A stretch of 64,000 nucleotides of DNA from Pantoea vagans. Lineage in GTDB: Bacteria > Pseudomonadota > Gammaproteobacteria > Enterobacterales > Enterobacteriaceae. The notes beneath the pieces are model-generated. The model searched no databases. It saw only the letters and a program-made list of their open reading frames with translations, and was not told the origin of the DNA. The DNA lies in assembly GCF_001506165.1 (NCBI RefSeq), contig NZ_CP011427.1, forward strand, positions 1,860,001 through 1,924,000. The letters are read 5' to 3'. Positions 8,549 through 17,356 of the stretch are shown here, one piece after another. Numbering within the stretch: position 1 is the first letter of the stretch; each line of letters opens with the position of its first letter. A program made the position numbers and the translations under genes.

Positions 8549-9583
8549 ATGAACAGTGCCATTCTTGCCGGTATTTTATGGCATCTGGTGGGTGCCGCCA
8601 GTGCCGCATGTTTTTATGCTCCGTTTAAGCAGGTAAAAAAGTGGTCATGGGAAACAATGTGGTCAGTGGGTGGCGTGATGTCGTGGCTGATCCTGCCATG
8701 GGCGGTCAGTGCCGTGCTGCTGCCCAACTTCTGGGCGTACTACAGCAGTTTTAGCCTCTCGCAACTGTTGCCGGTGTTTCTGTTTGGTGCCATGTGGGGC
8801 GTCGGGAACATCAACTACGGTTTGACCATGCGTTATCTCGGCATGTCGATGGGCATCGGGATTGCCATCGGGATTACGCTGGTGGTCGGCACGCTGATGA
8901 CACCGCTACTGCAGGGCCGCTTCGTTGAGCTGTTCAGTTCACCGGGTGGACGAATGACACTGCTCGGCGTGTTGGTGGCGTTAGTGGGGGTGGCGATTGT
9001 CTCGCGTGCGGGGTTGTTAAAAGAGCGTGCACTTGGCATCAATGCGGAAGAGTTTAACCTGAAGAAAGGGTTAGTGCTGGCGGTGCTGTGCGGCATCTTC
9101 TCGGCGGGCATGTCGTTCGCCATGGATGCAGCAAAACCGATGCATGAAGCAGCGGCGAACCTGGGCATTGACCCGCTGTATGTGGCACTGCCGAGCTATG
9201 TGGTGATTATGGGCGGCGGGGCGTTGGTGAATCTGGCATTCTGCTTTATCCGCCTGGCGGTGAAACCAGAATTGTCGGTTCGTCGGGATTTCTCGGTGGC
9301 CAAACCGATGCTGATAGCCAACATCGCCTTCGCGGTTCTTGGCGGCACCATGTGGTATCTGCAGTTCTTCTTCTATGCGTGGGGCCACGCCAAGATCCCG
9401 CCACAGTATGATTTTGTCAGCTGGATGCTGCACATGAGCCTGTATGTATTGTGCGGCGGGCTGGTTGGCTTGATTTTGAAAGAATGGAATGCGGTAGGGA
9501 AACGTCCGGTGCGCGTGTTGTCCCTGGGGTGTGTGGTGATCATCATCGCCGCAAACATTGTCGGCTTGGGCATGGCTAACTAA
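8549..9583 (+). CDS. rhaT: L-rhamnose-proton symporter
   Basis: Inner-membrane importer of L-rhamnose driven by the proton gradient. The 344 residues equal the E. coli RhaT length, and long stretches match ([61 protein letters not shown]). About ten hydrophobic segments are visible. AAGGAATAAC precedes the ATG. It is convergent with rhaR, as in E. coli, and should be induced with the rest of the regulon by RhaS and CRP. Confidence 0.96.
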   Translation: MNSAILAGILWHLVGAASAACFYAPFKQVKKWSWETMWSVGGVMSWLILPWAVSAVLLPNFWAYYSSFSLSQLLPVFLFGAMWGVGNINYGLTMRYLGMSMGIGIAIGITLVVGTLMTPLLQGRFVELFSSPGGRMTLLGVLVALVGVAIVSRAGLLKERALGINAEEFNLKKGLVLAVLCGIFSAGMSFAMDAAKPMHEAAANLGIDPLYVALPSYVVIMGGGALVNLAFCFIRLAVKPELSVRRDFSVAKPMLIANIAFAVLGGTMWYLQFFFYAWGHAKIPPQYDFVSWMLHMSLYVLCGGLVGLILKEWNAVGKRPVRVLSLGCVVIIIAANIVGLGMAN

Positions 9584-9618
9584 AGACGCCATGAGAGCCT
9601 GACGTGCTATCTGCATCG

Positions 9619-10482
9619 TCAGGCTTTTGAGGTGTCCTGAGGCTCGCGCTGTGGCACAAAGCGCTGACGCCAGGCACTCGGCGTCAAGCCGGTATCCCGC
9701 GTGAACACCACCGAAAAGTAGTTACTGTCATCAAAGCCGCAGCGTGCGGCGACTTCACTGATCAAACAATCCTGAGTGCGCAGCAGATACTTCGCCTGAC
9801 ACAATTGCAGCTGGCGCAAATAGTGCCCAACCGTCATTCCTGTTTGTTGCCGGAAAAGCTGTTTCAGTGCACGTTCATTGAGTTGATTTTGCTGGCAGAA
9901 CAGATTGAGATCGAACGGACGATGCAGCGCGCCTTGTAAAGCCGACATCAGTAGATCGAGCTGTTCTCCCTCTGGCAGCGCCCACGGGCGATCGGCGGCA
10001 TAGCCATGGCGACGCAATATCAACGCTAATTGCAGGAACAGCGCTTCAGAAAGTTGAATGGATAATGAATCACTTTTGCGGCTTTCGCGTTCAAGTTGAC
10101 TGATCACTCCGCGCGCCAGCGCCATGCCGCGCGTGGTTAAGCGCCAGCAGCTGGGCGCATCAGCCTCTTCCGGTGGCAGCAGTTGGCTCCAGTCCAGACT
10201 CAAACGGAAACGATCGCGGCAGTAAAGGATGTTATCCAACGCCAAATCGTTGACGCTGTCATAGCTGTGACAGTCATTATCACGGATGTAGAACACGTCC
10301 CCGCAGGTAATCAGCCAGGGGCGATCGTTCAGCACATGCAAGCCATTGCCACGCCAGACAATGACAATCTCACTGAACTCATGGCGATGAGGGGGGAAGG
10401 AGGGTTGCGGCATGCGTTCGGCCACCGCTATCGGCAGACTGGTGGCCGGGAAATAGTCTTCGCGCTTCAATATCAGCGACAT
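9619..10482 (-). CDS. rhaR: Rhamnose regulon activator RhaR
   Basis: AraC-family activator, 287 residues, with an N-terminal cupin-like rhamnose-binding domain ([18 protein letters not shown]) and a C-terminal double helix-turn-helix ([26 protein letters not shown], then [22 protein letters not shown]). In E. coli RhaR binds rhamnose and switches on rhaSR. It lies 12 bases after the end of rhaS, so both come from one message. Assignment to RhaR rather than RhaS follows from the gene order rhaS-rhaR with rhaT beyond. Confidence 0.93.
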   Translation of the reverse strand: MSLILKREDYFPATSLPIAVAERMPQPSFPPHRHEFSEIVIVWRGNGLHVLNDRPWLITCGDVFYIRDNDCHSYDSVNDLALDNILYCRDRFRLSLDWSQLLPPEEADAPSCWRLTTRGMALARGVISQLERESRKSDSLSIQLSEALFLQLALILRRHGYAADRPWALPEGEQLDLLMSALQGALHRPFDLNLFCQQNQLNERALKQLFRQQTGMTVGHYLRQLQLCQAKYLLRTQDCLISEVAARCGFDDSNYFSVVFTRDTGLTPSAWRQRFVPQREPQDTSKA

Positions 10483-10494
10483 GAAAAACTCCGA

Positions 10495-11316
10495 TTACAT
10501 CATCTGCTGGCGCTCCGCTCGGGGCGCGCAGCCAAATTCTCGCCGGAACAGGGTAGAAAAGTGGTTGCTATCACCAAATCCACACTGGTAAGCGATGTCG
10601 GTAATGCGCATATCACTATGACGCAATAGATGTCTTGCCTGCAGTAGACGCAACCGATTGAGATAGCGCTGCGGCGTATTACCCGTTTGCTGTTTCATCT
10701 GACGATGCAGCGTACGCAACGACAGCGAGAAACGATCGGCCAACGCATCCCACACGATATCTTCACTGTAGTGCTCATTGAGCCAGTCCAGCAACCGATG
10801 CAGACGTGCTTCCTGATCCTGCGCTTGATCGTTGTGACCGGCTTCGCGCAGCAGCACCAGCAGTTGCAAAAACAGTTGCTCCTGGTGCGCCTGGCGCTCC
10901 AGTGACCAGATCGCTTGCTGCTTCATCTGCGTCACAATGTGCAACGCCTGCGCCATAACCTTGTTGTTAATACGCCAGTGCGAACTGTAGTTGCCATCCT
11001 CTTCTCCCGGCAGCAGTGACTGCAAGCCGGAAAGAAAGCGAAACGCCGCGGGACTGCGATACAGCACATTGGTCAGACACAGATTGTCCGTTTGTTCATA
11101 CAGATGACGGTCGTGATCGCGGATAAAACAGACGCAACCGGCACATAAGGTTTGCGGCTGACCATTAAACACGTGGATGCCGGAACCTTGTTCAACCAGC
11201 ACAATTTCATGGAAATCATGATGATGTTCGGGGAAGGCCGACTGCGGTACGCGCGGCTCAATGGCAATCGCGTAGTTTCCCTCAGGAAAGAAATCTGTAC
11301 TGTGCAAAACGGTCAT
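10495..11316 (-). CDS. rhaS: Rhamnose regulon activator RhaS
   Basis: AraC-family activator, 273 residues against 278 in E. coli. The N-terminal domain has [27 protein letters not shown]; the C-terminal part has two helix-turn-helix units ([21 protein letters not shown] and [25 protein letters not shown]). In E. coli RhaS with rhamnose activates rhaBAD and rhaT. It is divergent from rhaB across 288 bases that contain a matching RhaS inverted repeat and a CRP site. Confidence 0.95.
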   Translation of the reverse strand: MTVLHSTDFFPEGNYAIAIEPRVPQSAFPEHHHDFHEIVLVEQGSGIHVFNGQPQTLCAGCVCFIRDHDRHLYEQTDNLCLTNVLYRSPAAFRFLSGLQSLLPGEEDGNYSSHWRINNKVMAQALHIVTQMKQQAIWSLERQAHQEQLFLQLLVLLREAGHNDQAQDQEARLHRLLDWLNEHYSEDIVWDALADRFSLSLRTLHRQMKQQTGNTPQRYLNRLRLLQARHLLRHSDMRITDIAYQCGFGDSNHFSTLFRREFGCAPRAERQQMM

Positions 11317-11480
11317 GATGCGCCTCTCGTTAACAACTTTGCAACCGAGTCTACTCAGGCGTTCGGCACCTTACCTTGAAATTTGAACCGTCCAGCGCAG
11401 GAAAATGGCGTTTTATTCAAGATCGCCCAAGTGTTTGATGGAAATGCGGTAACGCTCACAACTCTACCCTGATGCGGTTC

Positions 11481-11496
11481 TGTGAGCTCTCTCACG
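11481..11496 (+). promoter_or_regulatory. CRP-binding site of rhaBAD
   Basis: TGTGAGCTCTCTCACG fits the CRP consensus TGTGA-N6-TCACA at nine of ten conserved positions. It lies directly upstream of the RhaS repeat, the same arrangement as in the E. coli rhaBAD promoter as remembered. Confidence 0.85.
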
Positions 11497-11499
11497 ATC

Positions 11500-11550
11500 A
11501 TCTTTGCCCGTCTGCCAGACACTTTCACGCGCTGGCAGTAAGGGGAAGGT
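11500..11550 (+). promoter_or_regulatory. RhaS-binding inverted repeat of rhaBAD
   Basis: Two 17-base half-sites, ATCTTTGCCCGTCTGCC at 11500-11516 and GGCAGTAAGGGGAAGGT at 11534-11550, form an inverted repeat with 11 of 17 positions paired. They resemble the E. coli rhaI half-sites closely. The spacer is 17 bases here; I recall 16 in E. coli. The rhaB start lies 54 bases downstream, and an AT-rich TATACG-like -10 region is at about 11568-11575. Confidence 0.82.
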
Positions 11551-11604
11551 GCCAGAACCTCAGGATTTATACGCTAGAGCCCTCTCATCACAGGAAGAAA
11601 CGCC

Positions 11605-13086
11605 ATGAGTATGCGTAACATTGTTGCCATTGATTTAGGCGCATCCAGCGGGCGCGTGATGCTCGCGCAGTGGACCTCGACCAGCCAAAAGCTAAGCCTG
11701 CGTGAAGTGTGCCGCTTTCCCAATCAACGTATACGCCGTGCGGGCTACGACTGCTGGGACCTTGACCGTCTGGAGCAAGAGATTCGGGCTGGGTTAGCAC
11801 AGCTGGATGATGAGGGCATCGTGCTGGACAGTATCGGTATTGATACCTGGGGCGTGGACCTGGTGCTGCTGGATGCCAACGGGAATCGTGTCGGTGAGGC
11901 GGTGAGTTATCGTGACCCGCGCACTGACGGGCAGATGTCGCAGGCCATCAACGATCTCGGAAAGGCGGCCATCTACCAACGCACCGGCATTCAGTTTCTG
12001 CCCTTCAACACGATCTATCAACTGCGCGCGCTGCACCAGCAGCAGCCAGACTGGCAAGCGCAGGTGAAACACGCGCTGATGATCCCGGATTATCTGCATT
12101 ACCGTCTGACCGGCAGGATGAACTGGGAATACACCAACGCCACCACCACGCAGTTACTGAACATCGAAACCGGTGAGTGGGACAGCGATCTGCTGGCCTG
12201 GGCGGGCGTTGATGCCGCCTGGTTTGGCAAGCCCAGCGCGCCAGGCAACACCGTGGGTTACTGGTCAAATGCCACGGGTAAAGCGATTCCCGTTATTGCC
12301 GTGGCAACCCACGACACCGCCAGTGCGGTAGTCGCCACGCCACTGATGCAGGATGATGCTGCCTACCTCAGCTCCGGCACCTGGTCGTTAATGGGCATTG
12401 AAAGTTTGCAGCCCTGTGTCAGCGCCGCTGCGTTGAAAGCCAACATCACCAATGAAGGCGGTGCAGAGGGTTACCGGGTATTAAAGAATATCATGGGCTT
12501 ATGGCTCCTCCAGCGCGTATGCAGTGAGCTGCATATCTCAGATCTCTGCGTCTTGATTGGCGAGGCAGCGCAAGAGCCCGCCTGTCGCACGTTGATCAAT
12601 CCCAACCACCACCGTTTTATTAATCCCAATAGCATGGTGCAGGAAATACAGAACGCCTGTGCCGAGCAACATATGCCAATTCCGCACACCCCTGCGGCTC
12701 TTGCGCGCACCATCTTTGACAGCCTGGCGTTGCTGTACCGCCAGGTGATCGGCGAGCTTAGCCAGTTGCGCGATGCGCCAATACGCCAGCTCCATGTGGT
12801 GGGCGGGGGGAGCCAGAATCCGCTGTTGAACCAGTTATGCGCCGATGCCTGTCAGTTACCGGTACTCGCCGGACCGATTGAAGCCTCAACCCTGGGGAAT
12901 GTCGGCTGCCAGCTGATTGCACTCGGTGAGTTGCGCGATGTGGCCGATTTACGCCGCTGCATCAGCCAGAATTTCCCGTTAGAAACTTTTGAACCTCAGC
13001 GCTCAAGCGTCTTCGCAGCCCACCAGGCACGATTTTCCGCGCTGAGCCAACCTGCTAAGGAACTTGCTTATGACAAAGCTGATTGA
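11605..13086 (+). CDS. rhaB: Rhamnulokinase
   Basis: FGGY-family sugar kinase that phosphorylates L-rhamnulose to L-rhamnulose 1-phosphate with ATP. It has 493 residues against 489 in E. coli. The N-terminal phosphate loop ([14 protein letters not shown]), [44 protein letters not shown], and the C-terminal [13 protein letters not shown] and EASTLGN motifs are all present. AGGAAG precedes the ATG. It is the first gene of the rhaBADM unit and overlaps rhaA by 17 bases. Confidence 0.96.
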   Translation: MSMRNIVAIDLGASSGRVMLAQWTSTSQKLSLREVCRFPNQRIRRAGYDCWDLDRLEQEIRAGLAQLDDEGIVLDSIGIDTWGVDLVLLDANGNRVGEAVSYRDPRTDGQMSQAINDLGKAAIYQRTGIQFLPFNTIYQLRALHQQQPDWQAQVKHALMIPDYLHYRLTGRMNWEYTNATTTQLLNIETGEWDSDLLAWAGVDAAWFGKPSAPGNTVGYWSNATGKAIPVIAVATHDTASAVVATPLMQDDAAYLSSGTWSLMGIESLQPCVSAAALKANITNEGGAEGYRVLKNIMGLWLLQRVCSELHISDLCVLIGEAAQEPACRTLINPNHHRFINPNSMVQEIQNACAEQHMPIPHTPAALARTIFDSLALLYRQVIGELSQLRDAPIRQLHVVGGGSQNPLLNQLCADACQLPVLAGPIEASTLGNVGCQLIALGELRDVADLRRCISQNFPLETFEPQRSSVFAAHQARFSALSQPAKELAYDKAD

Positions 13087-14326
13087 ACAAGCTTATGAAC
13101 TGGCTAAACAACGTTACGCTGCCGTAGGAATTGATGTGGAGCAGGTGATGACGCAATTGGATGGGATTCCTGTGTCGATGCACTGCTGGCAAGGGGATGA
13201 CGTGCGCGGCTTCGAAAACCCCAACGGCGAACTCACCGGCGGGATTCAGGCCACAGGTAACTATCCGGGACGCGCGCGTAATGCGCATGAACTGCGCGCC
13301 GATATCGAAAAAGCCATGTCGCTGATTCCAGGCGCTAAGCGCCTCAATCTGCACGCCATCTATCTGGAAAGCGACACGCCGGTAGAACGTGATGCTATCG
13401 AACCGCAACACTTCAGCCACTGGGTGGAGTGGGCAAAACAGCATAAATTAGGGCTCGATTTTAATCCAAGCTGCTTCTCGCATCCTTTAAGTGCCGATGG
13501 TTTTACCCTGTCACACGCTGACAAAGGCATCCGCCAGTTCTGGATTGATCACTGCAAGGCCAGTCGCCGCATCTCGGCACATTTTGGTGAACAACTGGGC
13601 ACGCCCTCAGTGATGAACATCTGGGTTCCGGACGGTATGAAAGATCTCACCATTGATCGCCTGGCGCCGCGTGAACGTTTAGCCAGCGCGCTGGATGAAG
13701 TGATCAGCGAAAAACTCGATGCCAGTCATCATATCGACGCCGTCGAAAGTAAGTTATTCGGGATTGGTGCCGAGAGTTACACCGTGGGATCCAATGAGTT
13801 TTGCCTTGGCTACGCTGCCAGCCGCCAGACCGCGCTGACGCTTGATGCCGGGCATTTCCATCCCACTGAAGTGATCTCCGACAAAATCTCCACCGCGATG
13901 CTGTATGTCCCGCGCCTGTTATTGCACGTCAGCCGTCCGGTGCGTTGGGACAGCGACCATGTGGTGCTGCTGGATGATGAAACCCAGGCTATTGCCACTG
14001 AAATTGCGCGTAACAAGCTGTTCAACAAAGTGCATATCGGCCTCGACTTCTTTGATGCTTCTATCAACCGCATCGCGGCGTGGGTGATTGGTACCCGCAA
14101 TGCCAAAAAGGCGTTACTGCGTGCGCTGTTGGAGCCGAGTGACCAACTGCGCAAACTGGAGCAGGAGGGGGATTACACCGCACGTCTGGCGCTGCTGGAG
14201 GAGCAAAAGTCATTGCCATGGCAGGCTGTCTGGGAAGCCTGGTGCTTGCGTCACGATGTCCCTGCTGATGCCAGTTGGCTCAGCGAAGTCCGTCATTATG
14301 AACAACAAACACTGCGTCTACGTTAA
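13070..14326 (+). CDS. rhaA: L-rhamnose isomerase
   Basis: Converts L-rhamnose to L-rhamnulose in the cytoplasm; a manganese- and zinc-dependent TIM-barrel enzyme. The 418 residues compare with 419 in E. coli. Blocks such as [66 protein letters not shown] and [19 protein letters not shown] carry the metal and substrate ligands. The start at 13070 (MTKLIEQ) is chosen over an in-frame ATG six bases earlier because AAGGAA is better spaced and E. coli starts there. The start lies inside rhaB, which suggests coupled translation. Confidence 0.96.
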   Translation: MTKLIEQAYELAKQRYAAVGIDVEQVMTQLDGIPVSMHCWQGDDVRGFENPNGELTGGIQATGNYPGRARNAHELRADIEKAMSLIPGAKRLNLHAIYLESDTPVERDAIEPQHFSHWVEWAKQHKLGLDFNPSCFSHPLSADGFTLSHADKGIRQFWIDHCKASRRISAHFGEQLGTPSVMNIWVPDGMKDLTIDRLAPRERLASALDEVISEKLDASHHIDAVESKLFGIGAESYTVGSNEFCLGYAASRQTALTLDAGHFHPTEVISDKISTAMLYVPRLLLHVSRPVRWDSDHVVLLDDETQAIATEIARNKLFNKVHIGLDFFDASINRIAAWVIGTRNAKKALLRALLEPSDQLRKLEQEGDYTARLALLEEQKSLPWQAVWEAWCLRHDVPADASWLSEVRHYEQQTLRLR

Positions 14327-14336
14327 GGGATAACCC

Positions 14337-15182
14337 ATGCAAAACACGATTCTCGCTTCTTCATTTGTGCAGGATATGGTCAAGGCGACCAGTGATATGT
14401 GGTTAAAAGGCTGGGACGAGCGCAACGGGGGCAATGTCAGTTTGCGCTTGCTGCCGGAAGAGGCGCTGGCCTGGTCAGCTGATTTTTATGCCGAACCGCG
14501 CTGCATCGAGTTAACCAAACCCGCACCGGCACTGGCGAATGACTGGTTCCTGGTGACCGGCTCGGGCAAATTTTTCCGCAATGTGCAGCTTGATCCCGCC
14601 GACTGCCTGGCGTTACTTCAGGTTGACGACAAAGGGCTGTCCTACAAAATTCACTGGGGTTTGAGTCACGGTGGCTTGCCAACGTCAGAGCTGGCGGCTC
14701 ATTTCCAGTCGCACAGCGTGCGCAAGCAGGTCTCTAACGGCGCTGACCGCGTCATTATGCACTGCCATGCCACGAATTTTATGGCGTTGAGTTATGTGGT
14801 GAACCTTGATTCTGCACGCTTCACCCGTTTGCTGTGGGAAGGCAGCACCGAGTGTCTGGTGGTGTTCCCGGATGGCGTTGGCATCCTGCCGTGGATGGTG
14901 CCGGGTACCGATCAGATCGGCCAGGCTACTGCGGATGCCATGGCATCACACAGTCTGGTGATGTGGCCGTTCCACGGTATCTTTGGTGCAGGCCCGAATC
15001 TGGATGAAACTTTTGGCCTGATCGATACCGCAGAGAAGTCCTCTGAAGTGGTGGTGAAAGCCTTGTCGATGGGCGGCATTCGCCAGAGTATCACCACGGA
15101 ACAGTTGGTCGCCTTGGGTGAACGCTTTAATGTCAAACCCTGGCCAGCGGCACTGCAGGCGGAGCGCAGCGATGTTGCGTAA
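14337..15182 (+). CDS. rhaD: Rhamnulose-1-phosphate aldolase
   Basis: Class II zinc aldolase that splits L-rhamnulose 1-phosphate into dihydroxyacetone phosphate and L-lactaldehyde. It has 281 residues against 274 in E. coli. The zinc ligands His142, His144 (MHCHATN) and His213 (WPFHG), and the acid-base Glu118 (PTSEL), are present. [15 protein letters not shown] and [10 protein letters not shown] form the phosphate-binding region. It starts 11 bases after rhaA and overlaps rhaM. Its aldehyde product is the substrate of AldA, encoded at 6109. Confidence 0.96.
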   Translation: MQNTILASSFVQDMVKATSDMWLKGWDERNGGNVSLRLLPEEALAWSADFYAEPRCIELTKPAPALANDWFLVTGSGKFFRNVQLDPADCLALLQVDDKGLSYKIHWGLSHGGLPTSELAAHFQSHSVRKQVSNGADRVIMHCHATNFMALSYVVNLDSARFTRLLWEGSTECLVVFPDGVGILPWMVPGTDQIGQATADAMASHSLVMWPFHGIFGAGPNLDETFGLIDTAEKSSEVVVKALSMGGIRQSITTEQLVALGERFNVKPWPAALQAERSDVA

Positions 15183-15486
15183 AGCCTTTGTGATGCAGGT
15201 GCATGCGCACTGTCACGATGAGTACTTGCGCCGACACTCGCCCATCTGGCCGGAGTTGGAAGCAACGTTGAAGGCCCACGGTGCGCACAACTATGCGATT
15301 TGGCTGGATGCCGAGCGTGACCTGTTGTTCGCCAGCGTGGAGATTGAATCAGAAGCGCGCTGGGAAGCGGTGGCGAATACCGAAATATGCCAGCGCTGGT
15401 GGGCCTCGATGAAAGATTTGATGCCGTCAAACGCGGATAACAGCCCGGTCAGTGCTGCATTAAAACCGATGTTTTTTATGCCTTAG
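15172..15486 (+). CDS. rhaM: L-rhamnose mutarotase
   Basis: Interconverts the alpha and beta anomers of L-rhamnose so that RhaA always has its preferred form. The 104 residues equal the E. coli length, with [42 protein letters not shown] and [13 protein letters not shown] in the expected places. The ATG at 15172 lies within the end of rhaD, an 11-base overlap, so translation is coupled. A longer in-frame start at 15118 would overlap rhaD heavily and is rejected. Confidence 0.94.
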   Translation: MLRKAFVMQVHAHCHDEYLRRHSPIWPELEATLKAHGAHNYAIWLDAERDLLFASVEIESEARWEAVANTEICQRWWASMKDLMPSNADNSPVSAALKPMFFMP

Positions 15487-15499
15487 CATCGGAGTTGAA

Positions 15500-15524
15500 G
15501 GGCGCACCCTGGTGCGGTGCGCCC
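15500..15524. terminator. Hairpin between rhaM and the TetR gene
   Basis: GGGCGCAC and GTGCGCCC form an eight-base-pair stem with a nine-base loop between two convergent genes. No T-run follows, so termination is inferred from position. The GGTGCGC core also resembles the palindromic repeats at 25446 and 53279. Confidence 0.5.
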
Positions 15525-15530
15525 AACCGG

Positions 15531-16184
15531 TTACTTCGCGGTTAGCTCACAGTATCCCGCCAACGCGGGCCAAATGGCCATCTGCGTATCCACAATTTTG
15601 TCTAAATCATCGCGTGCTGCACCTTCGCGTGCGCGCACGGACATGCCTTGCAACAGGCAGGCTAAAAAACGCGCCAGGGTTGCGCTGTCAGCGCATTGCG
15701 GCAACTCACCACGCTGCTGTCGGCTATCCAGGAACTGCTGCAAAGCGCGTTCCTGAGCGTGATGCTGCTGCGCCAGCATATGGGCGATCTCTTCCGAACC
15801 CGATGAGAGGGCGCTGGATGTACAAATAAAGAAGCATCCAGCCGGTTTATCACACTCGGTAAAACAGGCCGCAGTGGCGCGGAAATAGGCTTCAATAGCC
15901 GTTTTCACATCGAGAGTGTCATCGTTAAGCACCGCGTTACGCTGGGCGCTAAAGGTTTCGATATAGCGCTGCATCGCGGCGCGAAACAGACCCTCTTTAT
16001 TTTCAAATTCTGCATACAGCGTTGGCGCTTTTGCACCGGTTGCATTGACCAAATCAGACAGCGATGTGCCTTCATAGCCATGCGCCCAGAACAACATCAA
16101 TGCTTTGTCTAATGCATCGTTGCGGTCAAACACTTTTGGGCGGCCACGCGTTTTGCGGTTAACCGTGTCGATAACTTCCGTCAT
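15531..16184 (-). CDS. TetR/AcrR-family transcriptional regulator
   Basis: A 217-residue repressor-type protein. The N-terminal TetR helix-turn-helix (ALDKALMLFWAHGYEGTSLSDLVNATGAKAPTLYAEFENKEGLF, about residues 18-61) is clear and is followed by an all-helical ligand domain containing a Cys-rich patch (CFTECDKPAGCFFICT). The start at 16184 (MTEVIDTVNRK) is preferred over one ten codons upstream because GAGG lies in front of it. The gene stands alone: the divergent side is a gene-free region with structured elements, so no target is suggested by position. Confidence 0.85.
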   Translation of the reverse strand: MTEVIDTVNRKTRGRPKVFDRNDALDKALMLFWAHGYEGTSLSDLVNATGAKAPTLYAEFENKEGLFRAAMQRYIETFSAQRNAVLNDDTLDVKTAIEAYFRATAACFTECDKPAGCFFICTSSALSSGSEEIAHMLAQQHHAQERALQQFLDSRQQRGELPQCADSATLARFLACLLQGMSVRAREGAARDDLDKIVDTQMAIWPALAGYCELTAK

Positions 16185-16256
16185 AGCGCACCTCAATGCG
16201 TTTTGAACATACAAATAAATTACCGATCATTAAATAAAGATGCAAGCGTCGTAGTG

Positions 16257-16490
16257 CTTGCCAGTTAAGAGAATGGCGTTAACGCCGTCTGGAGCCGCAC
16301 CGGGGCTGGCGGTCCTCGCGCCGCTTCGCGGTGCCTTCACTTCACTCGTCTGCCTTACGGACCGGTGCCGATGGAACATCCATGTTCCAGCGCCACCTTT
16401 CGCCCGCGTCCTGCGGGCTCTCCTGGCATACTCGCTCAGCTCAGCGCTGCGGAATGCCTGCCCCGGTGCGGCCCCAGCCAGCTCATGAGC
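16257..16490 (+). repeat. Structured element, copy A (rightward sense)
   Basis: A GC-rich non-coding stretch full of nested inverted repeats. The closing stem is GGAGCCGCACCGGGGCTGGC at 16291-16310, pairing with 16456-16475 at 18 of 20 positions. Inside are GGAACAT/ATGTTCC (16373-16388) and GCCCGC/GCGGGC (16402-16418). GGCGTTAACGCC (16275-16286) and GCTCATGAGC (16481-16490) are perfect palindromes just outside the closing stem. Shared blocks GTCCTCGCGCCGCT, ACGGACCG, CTCCTGGC and CTCAGCGCTGCGGA occur in the same order, on the other strand, in copy B. Reading frames here show no protein likeness. The outer limits are uncertain. It may be a structured RNA or an intergenic repeat; I do not recognise the family. 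Confidence 0.72.
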
Positions 16491-16522
16491 TTCAGTGCGA
16501 CTTGTCAAAAAGGGCACACAGT

Positions 16523-16750
16523 CTGAAGCTATGACGCCTCTGCTGCCCCCTCAGGGCTATCCGCAGCGCTGAGACTTTTACGTTGGGCCAGGAGCCCCAC
16601 GCGGGGAGGCGTGGGGCAGTTCGCGGCCGACCATGGATGGTCATCCGCGAACGGTCCGTCCGGCACGACGTGGAAGTCGAAGGTACCGCGTCAGCGGCGC
16701 GAGGACGGCCCAGAGGGGGCAGTAGTGGCGGCAGAGCCCGCACTGACAAG
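16523..16750 (-). repeat. Structured element, copy B (leftward sense)
   Basis: A diverged copy of the preceding element on the opposite strand. Its closing inverted repeat joins 16534-16557 to 16708-16731 (20 of 24 paired, core CTGCCCCCTC/GAGGGGGCAG). Inner stems are GCCCCACGC/GCGTGGGGC (16594-16617, six-base loop) and TTCGCGG/CCGCGAA (16620-16651) enclosing GACCAT/ATGGTC. The four blocks shared with copy A lie at 16693-16706, 16652-16659, 16587-16594 and 16560-16573, in the mirrored order. The stems of the two copies use different bases yet still pair. The 3' sides of the copies face each other, and AGCTTCAG (16488-16495) with CTGAAGCT (16523-16530) makes a further hairpin between them. Confidence 0.72.
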
Positions 16751-17036
16751 ACAGGCCACTTATTAATAAGCAGCCTGAGTTCTTAACAGACAAGGATTAT
16801 GCAAGCGCCGCAGTTTTTAGCAGTACTGGACTTTGCCCGTTTGTGCTTTTTCGGTTTGCCACCCCTCATACGGATAAGTGAAAAAGGGCTGCGAAGCCCA
16901 TAATCACGCCACTCCCCGTTAAAATAATGGTCGTTAATAAAATGATTGACGCCGGTGCGACTCCGGCGTTAGCATTTACTTAACGGTTGTTAAGTAAATT
17001 CAACCCACCCATTTCATCTGCATAAGAGAGACGATC
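16751..17036. promoter_or_regulatory. Leader region of the DUF1471 gene with two hairpins
   Basis: No convincing gene is seen here. ACGCCGG/CCGGCGT form a hairpin at 16949-16969. ATTTACTTAA/TTAAGTAAAT form a perfect ten-base-pair stem with a CGGTTG loop at 16974-16999, 37 bases before the next start codon. The second could be an operator or a 5' leader structure. A GGGCT/AGCCC stem lies near 16886-16900. Confidence 0.5.
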
Positions 17037-17294
17037 ATGAAAAGCATCAAAATGACATTAGCCGCTGTAGCCCTGTCTTCAATCGCGTTTGGTAGCATGG
17101 CTGCTGAGTTAGTGAACGAAGCACCTTTAAACCAGCAACAAGTTGGCGTGATTAGCGCGTCGGGTAGCACCAATCTGACTTCACTTGAGAATCAGCTATC
17201 GGAGAAGGCGAATGCTGCCGGAGCAAAGTCGTTCCGCATCACTTCGACCTCTGGCAACAACAAGCTAAATGGCACAGCAGTCATTTATAATTAA
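17037..17294 (+). CDS. DUF1471 (YhcN/BhsA-type) periplasmic small protein
   Basis: An 85-residue exported protein of the DUF1471 group, enterobacterial periplasmic proteins often linked to stress or biofilm responses (BhsA, McbA, YhcN). A signal peptide covers about residues 1-22 (ending GSMAA). The mature domain has QQQVGVISASGSTNLTSLEN, then AAGAKSFRITSTSGNNKLNGTAVIY, the usual alpha/beta layout with a C-terminal GTA.IY. AGAGAG precedes the ATG. A hairpin at 16974 in the leader may be regulatory, and a terminator follows. The exact paralogue cannot be named. Confidence 0.85.
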   Translation: MKSIKMTLAAVALSSIAFGSMAAELVNEAPLNQQQVGVISASGSTNLTSLENQLSEKANAAGAKSFRITSTSGNNKLNGTAVIYN

Positions 17295-17318
17295 TTAACC
17301 GATGCGCAGTGAAAGGCG

Positions 17319-17351
17319 CAGGGGCGCACAGTGTGTGCCCCTGGTTTTTTT
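17319..17351. terminator. Rho-independent terminator
   Basis: CAGGGGCGCACA and TGTGTGCCCCTG form a long stem (one G-T pair) followed by a run of seven or eight T residues. It ends the DUF1471 message and stands six bases before the end of the convergent sotB, which it may also serve. Confidence 0.88.
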
Positions 17352-17356
17352 CAGTG

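Noticed and set aside
16257..16750. Retron or group II intron remnant
   Set aside because: No reverse transcriptase frame, no intron domain V motif and no branch-point arrangement were found near the structured elements.
16230..16786. Several open frames of 67-95 codons on both strands in the gene-free region
   Set aside because: They follow from high GC and palindromes. They have no ribosome sites of note, show Arg, Pro and Ser-rich nonsense composition, and overlap on both strands.
16799..16903. A 34-codon frame beginning MQAPQFLAVL with AAGGA just before the ATG
   Set aside because: The ribosome site is only two bases from the ATG and the peptide has no recognisable feature. It may be real but cannot be supported.
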